The notes under the pieces: generated by a model
What the model was told of the DNA's origin: nothing
Database searches by the model: none
What the model saw: only the letters and a program-made list of their open reading frames with translations
Program-made: the position numbers and the translations under genes
Assembly: GCA_029582155.1 (NCBI GenBank)
Contig: CM055906.1
Location: 12,829,101 to 12,893,100, forward strand
Source: Panopea generosa
Lineage: Eukaryota > Mollusca > Bivalvia > Adapedonta > Hiatellidae
DNA: 64,000 nucleotides
Direction: 5' to 3'
In this document: one piece after another, positions 1 through 14,000 of the stretch
Numbering within the stretch: position 1 is the first letter of the stretch
How the letters are laid out: each line of letters starts with the position of its first letter

Positions 1-1655
1 TTGTGTTGCGTCCTTAAATCATTGGTGGTGTTGTGTTGCACCCTTAAATCAATGGTAGTGTTGTGTTGCGTCCTTAAACAATGGTGGTGTTGTGTTGCGT
101 CCTTTAATCTATGGTGGTGTTGTGTTGCGCCCTTAAATCAATGGTGGTGTTGTGTTGCGCCCTTAAATCAATGGTGGTGTTGTGTTGCGTCCTTTAATCT
201 ATGGTGGTGTTGTGTTGCGCCCTTAAATCAATGGTGGTGTTGTGTTGCGTCCTTTAATCTATGGTGGTGTTGTGTTGCGCCCTTAAATCAATGGTAGTGT
301 TGTGTTGCGTCCTTTAATCTATGGTGGTGTTGTGTTGCGCCCTTAAATCAATGGTGGTGTTGTGTTGCATCCTTAAATCAATGGTGGTGTAGTATTGCGT
401 CCTTAAATCAATGGTGGTGTTGTGTTGCTTCCTTAAATCAATGGTGGTGTTGTGTTGCGTCCTTAAATCATTGGTGGTGTTGTATTGTGTCCTTAAATCA
501 ATGGTGATGTAGTGTTGCGCCCTTAAATCAATGGTGGTGTTGTGTTGCGCCCTTAAATCAATGGTGGTGTTGTGTTGCGTCCTTAAATCAATGGTGGTGT
601 TGTGTTGCGTCCTTTAATCTATGGTGGTGTTGTGTTGCGCCCTTAAATCAATGGTAGTGTTGTGTTGCGTCCTTTAATCTATGGTGGTGTTGTGTTGCGC
701 CCTTAAATCAATGGTGGTGTTGTGTTGCATCCTTAAATCAATGGTGGTGTAGTATTGCGTCCTTAAATCAATGGTGGTGTTGTGTTGCTTCCTTAAATCA
801 ATGGTGGTGTTGTGTTGCTTCCTTAAATCAATGGTGGTGTTGTGTTGCGTCCTTAAATCATTGGTGGTGTTGTATTGTGTCCTTAAATCAATGGTGATGT
901 AGTGTTGCGCCCTTAAATCAATGGTGGTGTTGTGTTGCGCCCTTAAATCAATGGTGGTGTTGTGTTGCGTCCTTAAATCAATGGTGGTGTTGTGTTGCGC
1001 CCTTAAATCAATGGTGGTGTTGTGTTGCGTCCTTAAATCTATGGTGATGTTGTATTGCGCCCTTAAATCAATGGTGGTGTTGTGTTGCGTCCTTAAATAA
1101 ATGGTGGTGTAGTATTGCGTCCTTAAATAAATGGTGGTGTTGTATTGCGCCCTTAAATCAATGGTGGTGTTGTGTTGCGTCCTTAAATCAATGGTGGTGT
1201 TGTGTTGCTCCATTAAGTCAATGCTGGTGTTGTGTTGCGTTCTTAAATCTATGGTGGTGTTGTGTTGCGCCCTTAAATCAATGGTGGTGTTGTGTTGCGT
1301 CCTTAAATCAACGGTGGTGTTGCACCCTTAAATCAATGACGGTGTTTTGTTGCGTCTTTAAATCAATGGTGGTGTTGTGTTGCATCCTTAAATCAACAGT
1401 TGTGTTGTGTTGCGTCCTTAAATCAATGGTGGTGTTGTCTTGCGTCCTTTAATCAATGGTGATGTTGTGTTGCGTCATTTAATCAATGGTGGTGTTGTAT
1501 TGCGTCCTTAAATCAATGGTGGTGTTGTGTAGCGTCCTTAAATCAATGGTGGTGTTGTGTTGCATCCTTAAATCAATGGTGGTGTTGTGTTGCATCCTTA
1601 AATCAATGTCGGTGTTGTGTTGCACCCTTAATTCAACGGTGATGTTACACATTGA
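1..1655. repeat. 30-bp minisatellite array, open at the left edge
   Basis: About 55 head-to-tail copies of a 30 bp unit whose core reads CCTTAAATCAATGGTGGTG preceded by TTGTGTTGCG. Copies differ by single substitutions (cctttaatct, gtagtattg, ttggtggtg) and blocks of variants recur: the run around 300-500 reappears around 660-900, so segments of several units were duplicated. The array begins before the window. Because 30 is divisible by 3, long open frames cross it on both strands, but their composition is purely the repeat and I do not call them genes. Confidence 0.97.
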
Positions 1656-2397
1656 AATCAATGGTGTTGTCACAACTTTAACCAGTGGTTATTCTTTGAA
1701 GGAGACCGCATCTTTTTTTGTAAGTGTCTTGTATATATATATATTAATATTCCATCATTTTCCATGTTCATTCTATATGACGTTTATTGGTGTGGCCTTT
1801 CGTATGGGCACTTCAAAGACAACTTTCTTAATGACATAACAAGTATTCTTGACTTTGACGTATTGCCATGTCAGGGAGATATATCTCATATGTTCCATTG
1901 TGAAATCGGGAAGTTCAACTGGTTTAGAAGTGATCTGTTTCAATTTAGTTTTAATTGAATACTACACGGTATGATTTTTATGTTTGACTGCATAATAAAA
2001 TTATGTTCTGTCAGAACTGGTTGAACTTTTTTTACCTATCAACAATGAAACGTTTTTCTTACAACCTATTTGCCCTAATTGTGATTTTGTGTCTACTTTG
2101 GTATCTGTTGATGCGTTCACAGCTTGTCTGTATTTGTATTTATTATGTATCAGGAATTAAAATGTAGTTTTGACACATGCGTATTGTTTATTTTAGTCAG
2201 TGTGTGGTCACGCGTTTATTTAAACTATTTGTTTTATTCGACTCTTCTTCTTTCTCTTCTATTTCTTCTTCTACTTCGTTTTCTTCTACAAGCACATACG
2301 TTTCATATAATTTATTGGTAACATTGACAGACTTTATTATTACTATCCTATTACAAATACAACAACACGTGTATGTATATGTGGAGCGCATGGTACC
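1656..2397. other. Unique AT-rich intergenic sequence
   Basis: This stretch follows the 30 bp array. I see no exon with supported splice sites, no tandem repeat and no recognisable element. A GTAAGT at about 1720 closes a short open frame running out of the repeat array. It is discussed under rejected observations as a possible but unsupported first exon of the gene starting at 4861. Confidence 0.5.
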
Positions 2398-2560
2398 ATT
2401 GTAGACCCACGGTCGGGTTGTGAGGGTGGGAGAGGTGGGGCTGTAGGTTAGATCCTCTGACATTGCGATATGAAGTGTTATTGAGCAAGACCTTTTATCT
2501 GCAGATGCATATTACTGGTTATAGCCAATAAAACTTCGAGCATGGTTTGTCTTAGTTGTA
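2398..2560 (+). mobile_element. tRNA-derived SINE fragment (type with TTGAGCAAGAC body)
   Basis: The body contains TTATTGAGCAAGACC, then a GCATAT-like word, GGTTATA and AAACTTCGAGCATG. The same order of words is found in the copies at 39920-40075 (+), 40870-41090 (-) and 6425-6640 (+). The tRNA-like head (GTAGACCCACGGTCGGG...GGTTAGATCC) is degraded. Assigned by comparison among copies in this window. Confidence 0.65.
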
Positions 2561-3345
2561 GTAGAAACGTGTTTCGCAATCGATGTAAAATGAATAAGAT
2601 TAAAAAATGTGATAAAAAAACACCAAACATATGCAGGTACATGAATGTACACGTTATCATCGGGAGACAAGTTAGCCTCGGACAGATGTTCTCGATACAT
2701 TCACAGAGGCCAAAGTAAAATAAATAATACAAATATATTAAATTGATATTCTGAAAAATGTAACTCACATTCGTACGAAAAAGATTCGCTCCATAAATAC
2801 GCACCACTGCAGAGGCATGTTTTTAATCAAATCCAATTTTTGACAGGGACATTAATGACTCGTGTATACGACCTGTTTGTGACAAGGGAAAAATGAAAAC
2901 ACCTGCAAATTTAAAATTAATACAGAATAAACTCATTAATGACGACACGACACCATTTAACGTTTATACTCAATAGGATAAATAAAAATTCCATATTATA
3001 TTTTTTACAAGTGTTAATTATTTTGCCCGTCACAAATACAAGTTATTTAGAGTTAAAAACGTATATCATATATTTTTTTCATTTTATTTTAAGGTAATTT
3101 AATGGGATAGTGTTAAATAACAATCACGATGACATCTGCAATGGAATGTTATTCTTTTTACAAAGACGTTTATGTTGAATCTGGACATTTAAGCAGCGAT
3201 TATTTACAATGACATGAATATTTAAATGGCGAACAATTGCAAAGAAAACCATATGTGACATACATACATATATTACGATAAGTGTGTTCACCAATGAAAC
3301 CGCCCAGATGTATATAATACTTCATGTCGTTACATATTTTTTTTT
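2561..3345. other. AT-rich sequence with no feature seen
   Basis: Low-complexity A/T stretches without a coherent open frame or recognisable repeat. Confidence 0.4.
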
Positions 3346-3594
3346 TTTTGAATTGGGTTTAGCGCCGTTTTCAACACATTTCAGGTTATATATGGCATAT
3401 CCAGTTTTACTGGTGGAGGGAGACCTCAGACGGAGTCAGACTGAGTAGAACCACCGTCCCTCGGCAAGTAACTGGAAACTTTCCCACATAAAGTTTTTGG
3501 AGCGAGCGGGACTTGAACCTACGACCTTAGCGGTGAAGGGTTAGTGATCTTGAGGCGACGCCTTAGACCACTCGGCCACGGAGGACCCTTCTAT
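3346..3594 (-). mobile_element. Full-length tRNA-derived SINE, minus strand
   Basis: Read on the minus strand it starts with a tRNA-Leu/Ser-like head: A box GTGGCCGAGTGG and B box GGTTCAAGTCC, with a variable-arm-like stretch between them. The body follows, including the words GTGGTTCTACTCAGTCTGA, AAAACTGGATATGCC and GTTGAAAACGGCG, and it ends in an A-run (the T-run at 3339-3350). The same body recurs at 24083-24345 (+), 57262-57420 (-) and, decayed, at 59318-59435 (-). It may belong to one of the broadly distributed metazoan SINE superfamilies, but I cannot assign it by eye. Confidence 0.85.
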
Positions 3595-3763
3595 TGTTCG
3601 TAAGTTACGTTCTCTAGTCAAAGGTCGATCTGGGTTAAAATATGGGCTGACATATCATAGCCATAGTTTAATAATGTATGCACAATTTCAGTACATTTGG
3701 AAGTTTTAGTTAATCTGTAGAACAGATCCAGTTCTTCAGATTGGGTCCATTAAATTGCAATTA

Positions 3764-3935
3764 TTATGAGCACGTTGATTCGCTATCATCTATCAATATA
3801 GTAGGAGCTCGCTGATTCGCTATCATCTATTAATATAATAGGAACATGCTGATTCGCTATCATCTATCAATATAGTAGGAGCACGCTGATTCGCTATCAT
3901 CTGTCAATATAGTAGGAGCACGCTAATTTAACGTT
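3764..3935. repeat. Short tandem repeat, about 42 bp unit, four copies
   Basis: The words GATTCGCTATCATCTATC and AATATAGTAGGAGCACGCT recur four times with minor differences (rtaatataataggaac, gtcaatatag). Confidence 0.9.
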
Positions 3936-4860
3936 TGGAAAGCCACAGTTGAGCACGTTGATTGGTCAGTTGTTTAGGGAAGTTTGCATGACGTCACAGT
4001 TTGGTAACTTTAAACTTGTTATAAATTATGGAACAGACATGGAATTCCCTGCCTTTTTTAATGTGGGTTAAACGCCCTGATTCGGGAGACGTCAGGTTCT
4101 CTCTATATAAATATAATTTAGTGTAAACGTTCTTAAAATACCTAACTATACAAGACACATTTCATATTGGTTAATAGCGGTCGCATGTGCTTATTGTTAC
4201 TAAAATTAGAAATAGGAATGTATTATTATGTATTTTATTTGCTGTTATGACAGGCTTAGATGAATCGTTTTTTGTACTGTCTTTTTAATTGACTAATAGA
4301 CAAATGTGTGAATTAACGTAATTTTTCACGCTTAAACCAGAAATAGCATATGCTTCGTACTATTCGATCAGAGATCAACTAGATATATGACATTGTGTAA
4401 AAATATTCTCCAAGTATTTCTATCCGATACTGCATATTTCAGAAAGTATTATCAGTTTTTATGAAACAGTGTCTTTTCATCCTTGTTTCAACATTATGAG
4501 TGAAATATTTTTTTATCTACCAGTGAAATGATGAAATTAAAATATATTTACCGTATTTGTCACAAATAACCACAGAATTGAATAAAAGATACTTTTATTT
4601 ATAATATTTATGTCTCTTTCGAAAAAGGAAACAAAGTTAAGGATATGGTTCCTCCAGTTTTCTGATGTGTTGTATACATGTTCTTGTTCCTCCAGTTTTT
4701 CTGTGTGTCAAATACAGATTTTTTTTTATTATATTGATACCATGTAGATATATTCCACTATATTTAAATACTAGTATAGACTTGAGTGAAAGTGTATACA
4801 TATTGTGGTGGTATGAATCACGTGATTATCCCGTATTAACAATACTATTTTACATTTCAG
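3936..4860. other. AT-rich sequence upstream of the membrane-protein exon
   Basis: No exon or element is seen. This is the intron preceding the exon at 4861, or its flank. It ends in a good polypyrimidine tract and acceptor (TTTTACATTTCAG). Confidence 0.4.
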
Positions 4861-5065
4861 GACGAGGGTAGCGGCGGTGGGGGCCCCGACTCCCGTTCAT
4901 CTGCTTCTTCCACATCCTCCCTCTCCAGTATGAAAATACTTGGAACGAAACTGAAGACACAAGGTCGGACCCGCTGGGTGGCGCTTACAGCAGTTCTCAT
5001 TGTCGTCGTGGTGATCATAATTGCCGTCGCCGTCGCCGTTTATTTTACAAAGTCGGACACAAGCG
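4861..5065 (+). CDS. Exon: cytoplasmic tail and signal-anchor helix
   Basis: Acceptor TACATTTCAG ends at 4860 and donor GCG|GTATAT begins at 5066. The exon is 205 bp, entering in phase 0 and leaving in phase 1. It encodes DEGSGGGG, a Ser-rich run, basic residues (KLKTQGRTRW) and then about 24 hydrophobic residues rich in Val/Ile/Ala. GC content is much higher than the flanks, as expected for an exon in this AT-rich sequence. Confidence 0.85.
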
Positions 5066-8000
5066 GTATATATTAGAGTAGTAACTAAGCAGCACTGTAC
5101 TAAACCGTTATTATCCACGTAGAAAATGTCGATGTTCAGATGGAAGTCCACAATTGCAATTTACTTCTAATCTCTATAGTGAATCAAACATTTTAAGGGT
5201 TTTCATTCTTATAAAGATCCAAATCAAAGAAGGAGAACTTATACTTTATTGTTTGTTGACGTTTTAGTGCCAACTTATTGTTAGAAACGTAGGGTTCATG
5301 TGTGATCCGTTGTTTTGTTTGTTCAGTGTCCAGACAGTGTTGACAAAGTTAACTGAGAACTTCAGAAATATTCACACCGAATATTCAAGCGTCGGTTTCT
5401 TTTCTAAATTCACAATTCAAACATGACAGTGCTTTAAAAATGTTACAAATAAATAAATTATGCCATTAAAATCACAAAAATGAGCGTTAAAATAGAATGC
5501 CGTTTTAGATAAGAACAACAAGGATTATTTATCCCCGCCATTATGCGACTACCCGGATGAAGCACTTCCTGTCTCCAATGGGCGTGTCACACCTTCCAGA
5601 TATACATGAGGAGACATGTTTCCACTATATCATGCCTATATATATACTCACTGACTCCATATTTCCAAAATGATATTTATTTAAACATGCCAAGGGGATT
5701 TCCTGTCTTGTGTCGACTTAAATAGATTTCCCGCTTAAATTGCAACATAATTTGTGACGTATTAAATGAGTCACGTGATTTCATTTTGATTTCAATTTGA
5801 TGCGTTATAGGTTTACACGTAACATACATTATTCATCTTGGAAAGAGTCCGTATGACGGTATGAATGTCGTCAAACTGTATTAGAGCGATGTCTGTTTTC
5901 AGAATGGGGATTTCGTTTCAAGTTTACTATTCTAATTTAAATTTTAGATTTTATCACATTCTGGTTGATTTGACTTACCAAACAATTCAGATTTTATCAA
6001 TAATGATAATCAAATGCTTTTTGTCCATTTCATAAAATAATTTCACTTTTTGATACAAATATAGCGTGTGTTTTTGCTGATATATTCCCTTTAAGGCATT
6101 ACTTCTCCATTGACTTCCCTAATTATGATCTTAAGTAAATTTCTCAACTTTAAAGACGTGATAACTATGTTACTTTATTTTCAGCGAATTTTGTAAAAAA
6201 ACACATGATATATGTATATTTTATGTGCAAGTAATTATGAAAGATGCTCAATGTGTTTTACGATATGAACAAGTACTCAGTCATTTTCAGTAGTACGCTA
6301 TGATTTATTATATCCATTACACAAATATGTCGATGGATCGCTATATGATACAGTGTTTCTGGCGCTATGATACTGTCTGTATTCGTGATTGTATTCTACA
6401 AACAATTGTTAAAGGAGCACACTATATCATGGAGTGCGTGGCCCAGTGGGAGAGCATCGGACCAATGATCGTAGGGTCCTGGGTTCGATCTTTTGTCACG
6501 TCATTGCGTGGTGATTTGAGTAAGACACTTTACCCACATTTGTTTGGTACTGGTTCCAACAATGAAGACTTTGAGCGCAGAGGGGTAGCTTGGATAAAAA
6601 CTATGCGTAGGCACAGCTGTAGGGATGGGGGAGGGGTAATTCTGGTGTCTTCTTAGGGGCCTGGTTATCTTTAATATTAATCATGAATTCACTGTTTTAT
6701 AAACAAATAAACTGATAGAGTGATGTGAAATATCTGGATCATATAATTATTCAATGATTTTTTGTTGAAGATTTATAGTTTGCATCCCTGCCCACCCCCA
6801 CTCTAGGGGTCCAAGTTTTATTACATTTTTTCGCAGTTTAATTTTTTCGATTTATTAGAATGAAGAGTAAACACGTACCAACAGTACCTATAGGAAGCTA
6901 CGCTGCTGGAGCGGGATTTGTTAAAATTGTAATCATTTTTTTACAACCAAATTAATGGATGTATCAGTCTGATATGGATAATTTGCGTTGTACTCAAATG
7001 CCTTTGTTGTAGTTTGAGGTCGTTAATTGTTTGTTACATTTGTAAATTCTGTGTTTTAGTTGTTTGTTGTTGTTTTTTTTTAAAAATCAAATCTATACAT
7101 GTACAGTTAAACCTGTCTTAAGCAGCCAGTCGAGGGATGGAGCAAAAGTGGCCTTTTAAGTCAGGTTGATGTTTAATACATGTTAATTTTCTTTGAAAGC
7201 ATAGATATGGGAAAAAAACAAATGTGGTTGTTTAAGACAGGTGGTTGCTTAATAGAGGTGACTGCTTACACATGTTTAACTATATATTCAGTTTATATAT
7301 GAAGAACAATTCGCATATACTGTTACATATCATTTTGTTTCTGCTAAAACAATTAAAACATACACCTGTTTCATTTTCATCTTCCAGTTTCGTCTCTCAA
7401 GCTTGTTCAAGATGCAGATAGTCAATTACAAAACACGACAATGTCAACACCTCAGATGACAAAACCCTCAACAAGAAAACAAACCATAACAACTTCCGGT
7501 AGACCTGTAACCGATACAAAATCAACAAGACACTTTGTCACAACAAAAAGACCAGAACGAACAACGGCAGATCAGACTACAACTATCACAAACACAACTA
7601 CATTGCCGGAAATAACGTCAACGCCGTTCGTCGACACGTCTACACCTAGCAACGCTTGTACGTTCTATACTCGCTGTCGAAGACAGTGTTATTATTATGT
7701 ATTCGTTATGTGAAGTGATTACAAATAGAAAACATAGCGTGCGTGGGTTCTATTTTGATAAAGCATCACAAAATGAATACTAACATATTTAATGTTCAGG
7801 GCCCTGTTGTCAAAGTACTAATATCATTGAGCTCATGATTTTTGTCACGGTATGCATAGTTTGATGTTTCTCCCGCCTTCAGCGTTCTTCTTTGAACTGT
7901 TAATAGAATAGTGTGATTGATTCAGTAGACATATTGGGGTAACCATGCACGCTGATACATGTTGGGGTTACTATACTTTCTGATACATGCTGGGCTACCT

Positions 8001-11000
8001 TACACTCTCTCCGTGCGAGTGGTACATTTTGGAGCTACCATAAACTCTCTCCATGCGACTGATACATGTTGGGGATACCATACACTCTGTCCGTGCGACT
8101 GATACATGTTTGGGTTACCATACACTCTCTCCGTGCGAATGATACATATTGAGGCTACCATACATTCTCTCCGTGCGAATGATACATGTTGGGGTTACCA
8201 TACACTCTCTCCGTGCGAATGATACATGTTGGGGTTACCATACACTCTCTCCGTGCGAATGATACATGTTGGGGCTACCATACATTCTCTCCGTGCGAAT
8301 GATACATGTTGGGGTTACCATACACTCTCTCAGTGCGACTGATACATGTTGGGGATACCATACACTCTCTACGTGCGAATGATACATGTTGGGGCTACCA
8401 TAAACTCTCTCCATGCAACTGATACATGTCGGGGATACCATACACTCTTTACGTGCGACTGATACATGATGGGGCTACCATACACTCTCTCCGTATGACT
8501 GATACATGTTGGGGATACCATACACTCTCTCCGTGCGAATGATACATGTTGGGGTTACCATACAGTCTCTCCGTGCGACTGATACATGTTGGGGTTACCA
8601 TACACTCTCTCCGTGCGCAACTGATACATGTTGGGGTTACCATACACTCTCTCCATGCAACTGATACGTGTTGGGGTTACCATACACTCTTTCCGTGCGG
8701 ATGATACATGCTGCGGTTACCATACACTCTCTCCGTGCGAATGATACATTTTTGGGCTACCATACACTCTCTCCGTGCGAATGATACATGTTGGGGTGAC
8801 CATACACTCTTTCTGTGCGACTGATACATGTTGGGGTTATCATACGCACTCTCCGTGCGACTGATACATGTTGGGGTCACCATACACTCTCTCCGTGCGA
8901 CTGATACATGTTGGTGCTACCATACGCACTCTCCGTGCGAATGATACATGTTGGGGCTACCATATACTCTCTCCGTGCGAATGATACATGTTGGGGCTAC
9001 CATACACTCTCTCATTGCGACTGATACATATTGGGGCTACCATACACTCTTTCCGTGCGACTGATACATATTGGGGTTACCATACACTCTCTCCGTGCGA
9101 ATGATACATGTTGGGGTTACCATACACTCTCTCCGTGCGAATGATAGATGTTGGGGCTACAATACACTCTCATCGTGCGACTGATAAATGTTCGGGTGAC
9201 CATACACTCTCTCCGTGCAAATTATACATGTTGGGGTTACCATACACTCTCTCCGTGCAAATGATACATGTTGGGGTTACCATACACTCTCTCCGTGCGA
9301 ATGATACATGTTGGGGCTACCATACACTCTCATCGTGCGACTGATACATGTTGGGGTTACCATACATTCTCTCCGTGCGAATGATACATGTTGGGGCTAC
9401 CATAAACTCTCTCCGTGCGAATGATAGATGTTGGGGCTACATAAACTCTCTCCGTGCGACTGATACATGTTGGGGTTACCATACACTCTCTCTATGCAAC
9501 TGATACATGATGGGGCTACCATACGCACTCTCCGTGCGAATGATACATGTTTGGGCTACCATAAACTCTCTCCGTGCGAATGATACATGTTGGGGTTACC
9601 ATACACTCACTCCGTGCGAATGACACATTCTATAGAAAAATACAAACTCGCTGTTTTCATATTATTTTCACGTGTGATAATTTCATAAAGACACCACAAG
9701 ATTAAAGACGAGACATGTAAATAACACGAAACCCAAAACTTGATAAATAGATGAATGTATGTAATAATCAGTCTTCTTGTATTATGTGTGTTTGTAATTT
9801 ACTTAACTACATAATTACTTGTCAGCGCTTAAACTACTCAGGGATTGGAAGTAAAGATAAAACTATTCAGGGATTGGAGTCAAAGGTAAAACTATTCAGG
9901 AATTGGAATTAATGGTTGAACTACTCAGGAATAGGAAGTAAAGATTAAACTATTTAGAGATTGGAAGTAAAGGTAAAACTACTCAGGAATTGGAAGTTAA
10001 TGTTAAACTACTCAGGGATTGGAAGTAACGGTAAAACTATTCAGGGATTGGAAATAAAGGTTCAGCTACTCAGGGATTGGAAGTAAAGGTTAAACTACTC
10101 AGGGATTGGAAGTAAAGGTTAAACTACTTATGGAGGTTAAACTACTAAGAGATTGAAAGTAAATGTTAAACTACTCAGGGATTTGAAGTAAAGGTAAAAC
10201 TATTCAGGGATTGGAAGTAAAGGTAAAACTATTCAGGGATTGGAAATAAAGGTAAAACTACTCACGGATTGGAAGTAAAGGTAAAACTATTCAGGGATTG
10301 GAAGTAATGGTAAAACTACTCACGGATTGGAAGTAAAGGTAAAACTATTTAGGGGTCGGAAGTAAAGGTTAAACTACTCAGGGGTTGGAAGTAAAGGTTA
10401 AACTACTTATGGAGGTTAAACTACTAAGAGATTGAAAGTAAATGTTAAACTACTCAGGGATTTGAAGTAAAGGTAAAACTATTCAGGGATTGGAAATAAA
10501 GGTAAAACTACTCACGGATTGGAAGTAAAGGTAAAACTATTCAGGGATTGGAAGTAATGGTAAAACTACTCAGGGATTGGAAGTAAAGGTAAAACTATTC
10601 AGGGATTGGAAATAAAGGTAAAACTACTCACGGATTTGAAGTAAAGGTAAAACTATTCAGGGATTGGAAGTAATGGTAAAACTACTCAGGGATTGGAAGT
10701 AAAGGTAAAACTATTCAGGGATTGGAAATAAAGGTAAAACTACTCAGGGATTGGAAGTTAAGGTTAAACTACTCAGGGGTCGGAAGTAAAGAGAAAACTT
10801 ACTGAGGGATTGAAATTAAAGGTTAAATTAAGCTTGAAAAAAAACGCATATTCAGTTGAGGGTAATAATGAAATGGACAATGTGACACCTAGCAACATTT
10901 AGGGAGAAAGTAACTACATGCACGTGTAACTGTCAAACAAAATTTATATTCATTCTTTCTTGTTTTAATTCACGTAACTATAATCCAAGATGTAAAATGT

Positions 11001-14000
11001 ATTAACAACATTATTCTTTTATATATATTCCAGCGGTCACACTTTCAGACGTGTTGTATAACCCAACTGACGTCAAAACTGTTACATTGAACTGCCAAGC
11101 CAGGCACGCGGGCGTCTGGACTACTTTGACAATCAGACGATTATTTAGGGACAGTTTCGAGCCGATTGCTGTTGCCAGTGTATCAGAGGACAAGAATGTG
11201 GACGTCAACGTGTTCTATCCAAACGTCACACATTCTATAAAAATACGAAATTACATTGTGACATTAACTTTGAACTTTGACCCCTTCACGTGTAATGATC
11301 TCAGTAATTTCAGCTGTGCGTTTGTGACGCAGGATGTGACCAAAGTAGCAGAGTCAAACACAACAAGTATGTATTATAGACTACACATCAAGACTGGTCC
11401 TTTTATATTTTGTCTGATGCATTGTTTTACATCGGCTGTAAATCAATACCTTCAACAACAAATTGGACATTCTCTACTTTACGTTATGTGAAACAACATC
11501 AGTACCAAACGACACTGTGGACATGATGCATGTGACTTCCTCAAGTACTGAGTTTGCTTTTACCCAGATTAGATGGTCCAGATTACCTGAGGTTGGAGGG
11601 GGAATAAATGCACATTTAAGTATCATTTAAACCTGCATCGAATGACTAATTGACAGCTCAAACATTTTTCAGTCTTTCTTTGAACGATGTATTGAATGAC
11701 AGTTTTCATTGGCAGTACCAATCATGGTGAAATTCTATTTGTTTCTGTTGATGTTTTAAGTCGTGTAAACGATACTAACAAACGGACCAAAAACAGTACC
11801 ATGAACCAGTTTTTTTTTTCTATAAACGCGGCTTATATTCAAAACTCTCTAACATAAATCACACTTACAGAATATCATCCTGGGTAGAACCATTACTTAT
11901 ACATTCTACCAGGACTTCAAACATAATACGTTCTTGTCAATCCGAAATAGTATTTGATGTCATGGCAGAAAAAGATTTTGTTCGGATTGTTCGGAACTAG
12001 TATAATTAATACCAACCCGCTCATATAATTCAATGACCTTTATAAATTGTCAAATGTGTCACAAGGTACATGGCCCCAATTTTCATTAGTCACTACTTAT
12101 TGTTACTAAAATTAGATACAGAAAACGTATGATTACGCAATTTCTGGTTTACTGCAGTGATATGGTCATCTTTATCTGATTGCTTTTTGGTGTGTATGGA
12201 GAGACGTATACGTATAGTGTTATTCTGCGCTTGTTTCATATCCCATATAATTTGTGCAGAGGCTCCACTGTTGCGCTGCAATTGACGCAAATGGCAGCAA
12301 TGTTGTTGTTGTATGGTGTTTAGCGTCGCTTTCAATAATTTTTCAGTCATATCGCGACGGTGTCTACTTGAGACAGTATTCTGAGCGCTGTCACAGTGGA
12401 GTATCATGCCGCAGACACATGGTATGATACCCCATCCAGTCACATTATACTGACACTGGGCCGACCAAACCTAGAACTCTCCTCTAAATGCTGAGCGTCA
12501 AGCGAGGAAGCTTCTAGTACCATTTATAAAATCTTCGGTATGACCAAATGGCAGTAAACTTCACTTTGAGATACTTTATATTAATAGGCACCATTTGCAC
12601 GTTATTTTTCTCGGTCAATGCAGACAGAAATCCGTCTGGTCTTTCTATTAAAATATAAATGTATACGTACGGAACAGCTAACGCACAACCTGACATTTTA
12701 TGCATTTTCTCAAAAAGTACTTTCCTATTTGCTCTTGAGTTAGAAAGAACATTTAGGGTATGTAACACCAATACATAATTGTCTATTGATGTCTTATACG
12801 AATTTTAATAACACTACGGAATACTGTGACGAAGATTTGTGAAATACAAAAGTGGTGGTTGAGCTGTTCCGATCAGCATATACGTATACTTGAAATTGAT
12901 TAGTTTAAGTTTGTTTATTTTACATCGATTGATAAACAAAGCTAATACAACACTAAGGCAAATCATACTTGAAGTGTTCTTGGATAGATTCAGTACTAAG
13001 CATATGCGAAAATGTATTTTGATAATGACAGTAATCGTTAAACACAACCCCACCCCCGTTCGAGGTCCAATGCTCTACCACAACACCATTACTCACATTG
13101 AAAGTAATTTTGACTTTACATGTAATCTATATTGCCTATTTTCAGTTTTCTTGTCAGAGCCGGAATTTGTGTTACCCCACTCTATCATCGAAGGGAAACA
13201 AATAAAATTACAATGTACCGCAGAGGTATGGGGAACCAGTGCAAATCTCGCTTGGAAATTCAAACACCGAGACTCCAACACATTTATGAATTTTACCGTA
13301 GCCCCAGTCATTCAGGAAACGGTAAAAAATTGTTCAAAATTTATAAACAGTACATTGACAATTAACCCAACAATGGTAGAAAATGGTTCTGACTTCCGGT
13401 GTGAGATTGAAGACACGTGGGTCAATCCACAAGTAGATCAGCCGCGCACAAGGGACGTAACCTTAAACGTAGTACCAAGTGAGTACATCTACAGTTATTT
13501 AAAACAAATCTTGTTCTGTTTTAGAATAAATTGAGTTATGAACTTAAGAGATATTTTACAAAGTGAATGTTTATGCTTGGAAAATAATAACATTTGAATT
13601 AGATTTAATTTAAGGCTTAAATTGTAAGCTATAATGAAGTAACCTCGTATGGAAATAAGTAAAACACTCTATTTTAAATATTTAGACGTCATCGGTTCTC
13701 TTTCAAAATTAAATGCAATTAAACACTACATTTCAATGATTGGAACAATCTTGATAAAAATGAAATTTAAAAATTATGTCTATGTCGAAGTTACGTCGCT
13801 TAATGTTTTTAAAACTAAACATAAACTATGTATTTTTTAATACAGGTAATTTTTGCGATGATAAGCGACAATTTACAATACACCCTCACCCCCACGGACC
13901 GTGTACTCTTGTTGTTTATTGTCTCAGCACGGGGCCCCTCGTGTATGAGATAGAATGTGATCCGGGACATTGCTACGACTATATCAAGACGGCGTGTGTA

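Noticed and set aside
1..1655. CRISPR-like array (30 bp regularly spaced repeats)
   Set aside because: Repeats are contiguous with no unique spacers, and the genome is eukaryotic.
1641..1719. Possible first exon of the membrane-protein gene: a frame from an ATG inside the last 30 bp repeat units to a GTAAGT donor at 1720 in the phase needed by exon 4861
   Set aside because: The start lies in repeat-derived sequence, the encoded residues have no distinctive character, and a matching phase has a one-in-three chance. RNA evidence would be needed.
3510..3594. Candidate functional tRNA-Leu/Ser gene on the minus strand (also heads at 6425, 24083, 25205, 39920, 41050, 55930 and 62750)
   Set aside because: A and B boxes are present but acceptor-stem pairing is poor and each head is followed by a shared SINE body, so these are SINE heads.
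6300..6656. 118-codon open frame on the + strand
   Set aside because: It runs through a tRNA-derived SINE. The residues correspond to its head and body.
12890..13145. Leftward extension of the second Ig exon as a long open frame with an ATG
   Set aside because: This part is a minus-strand SINE, and a good acceptor at 13145 in the correct phase marks the true exon start.
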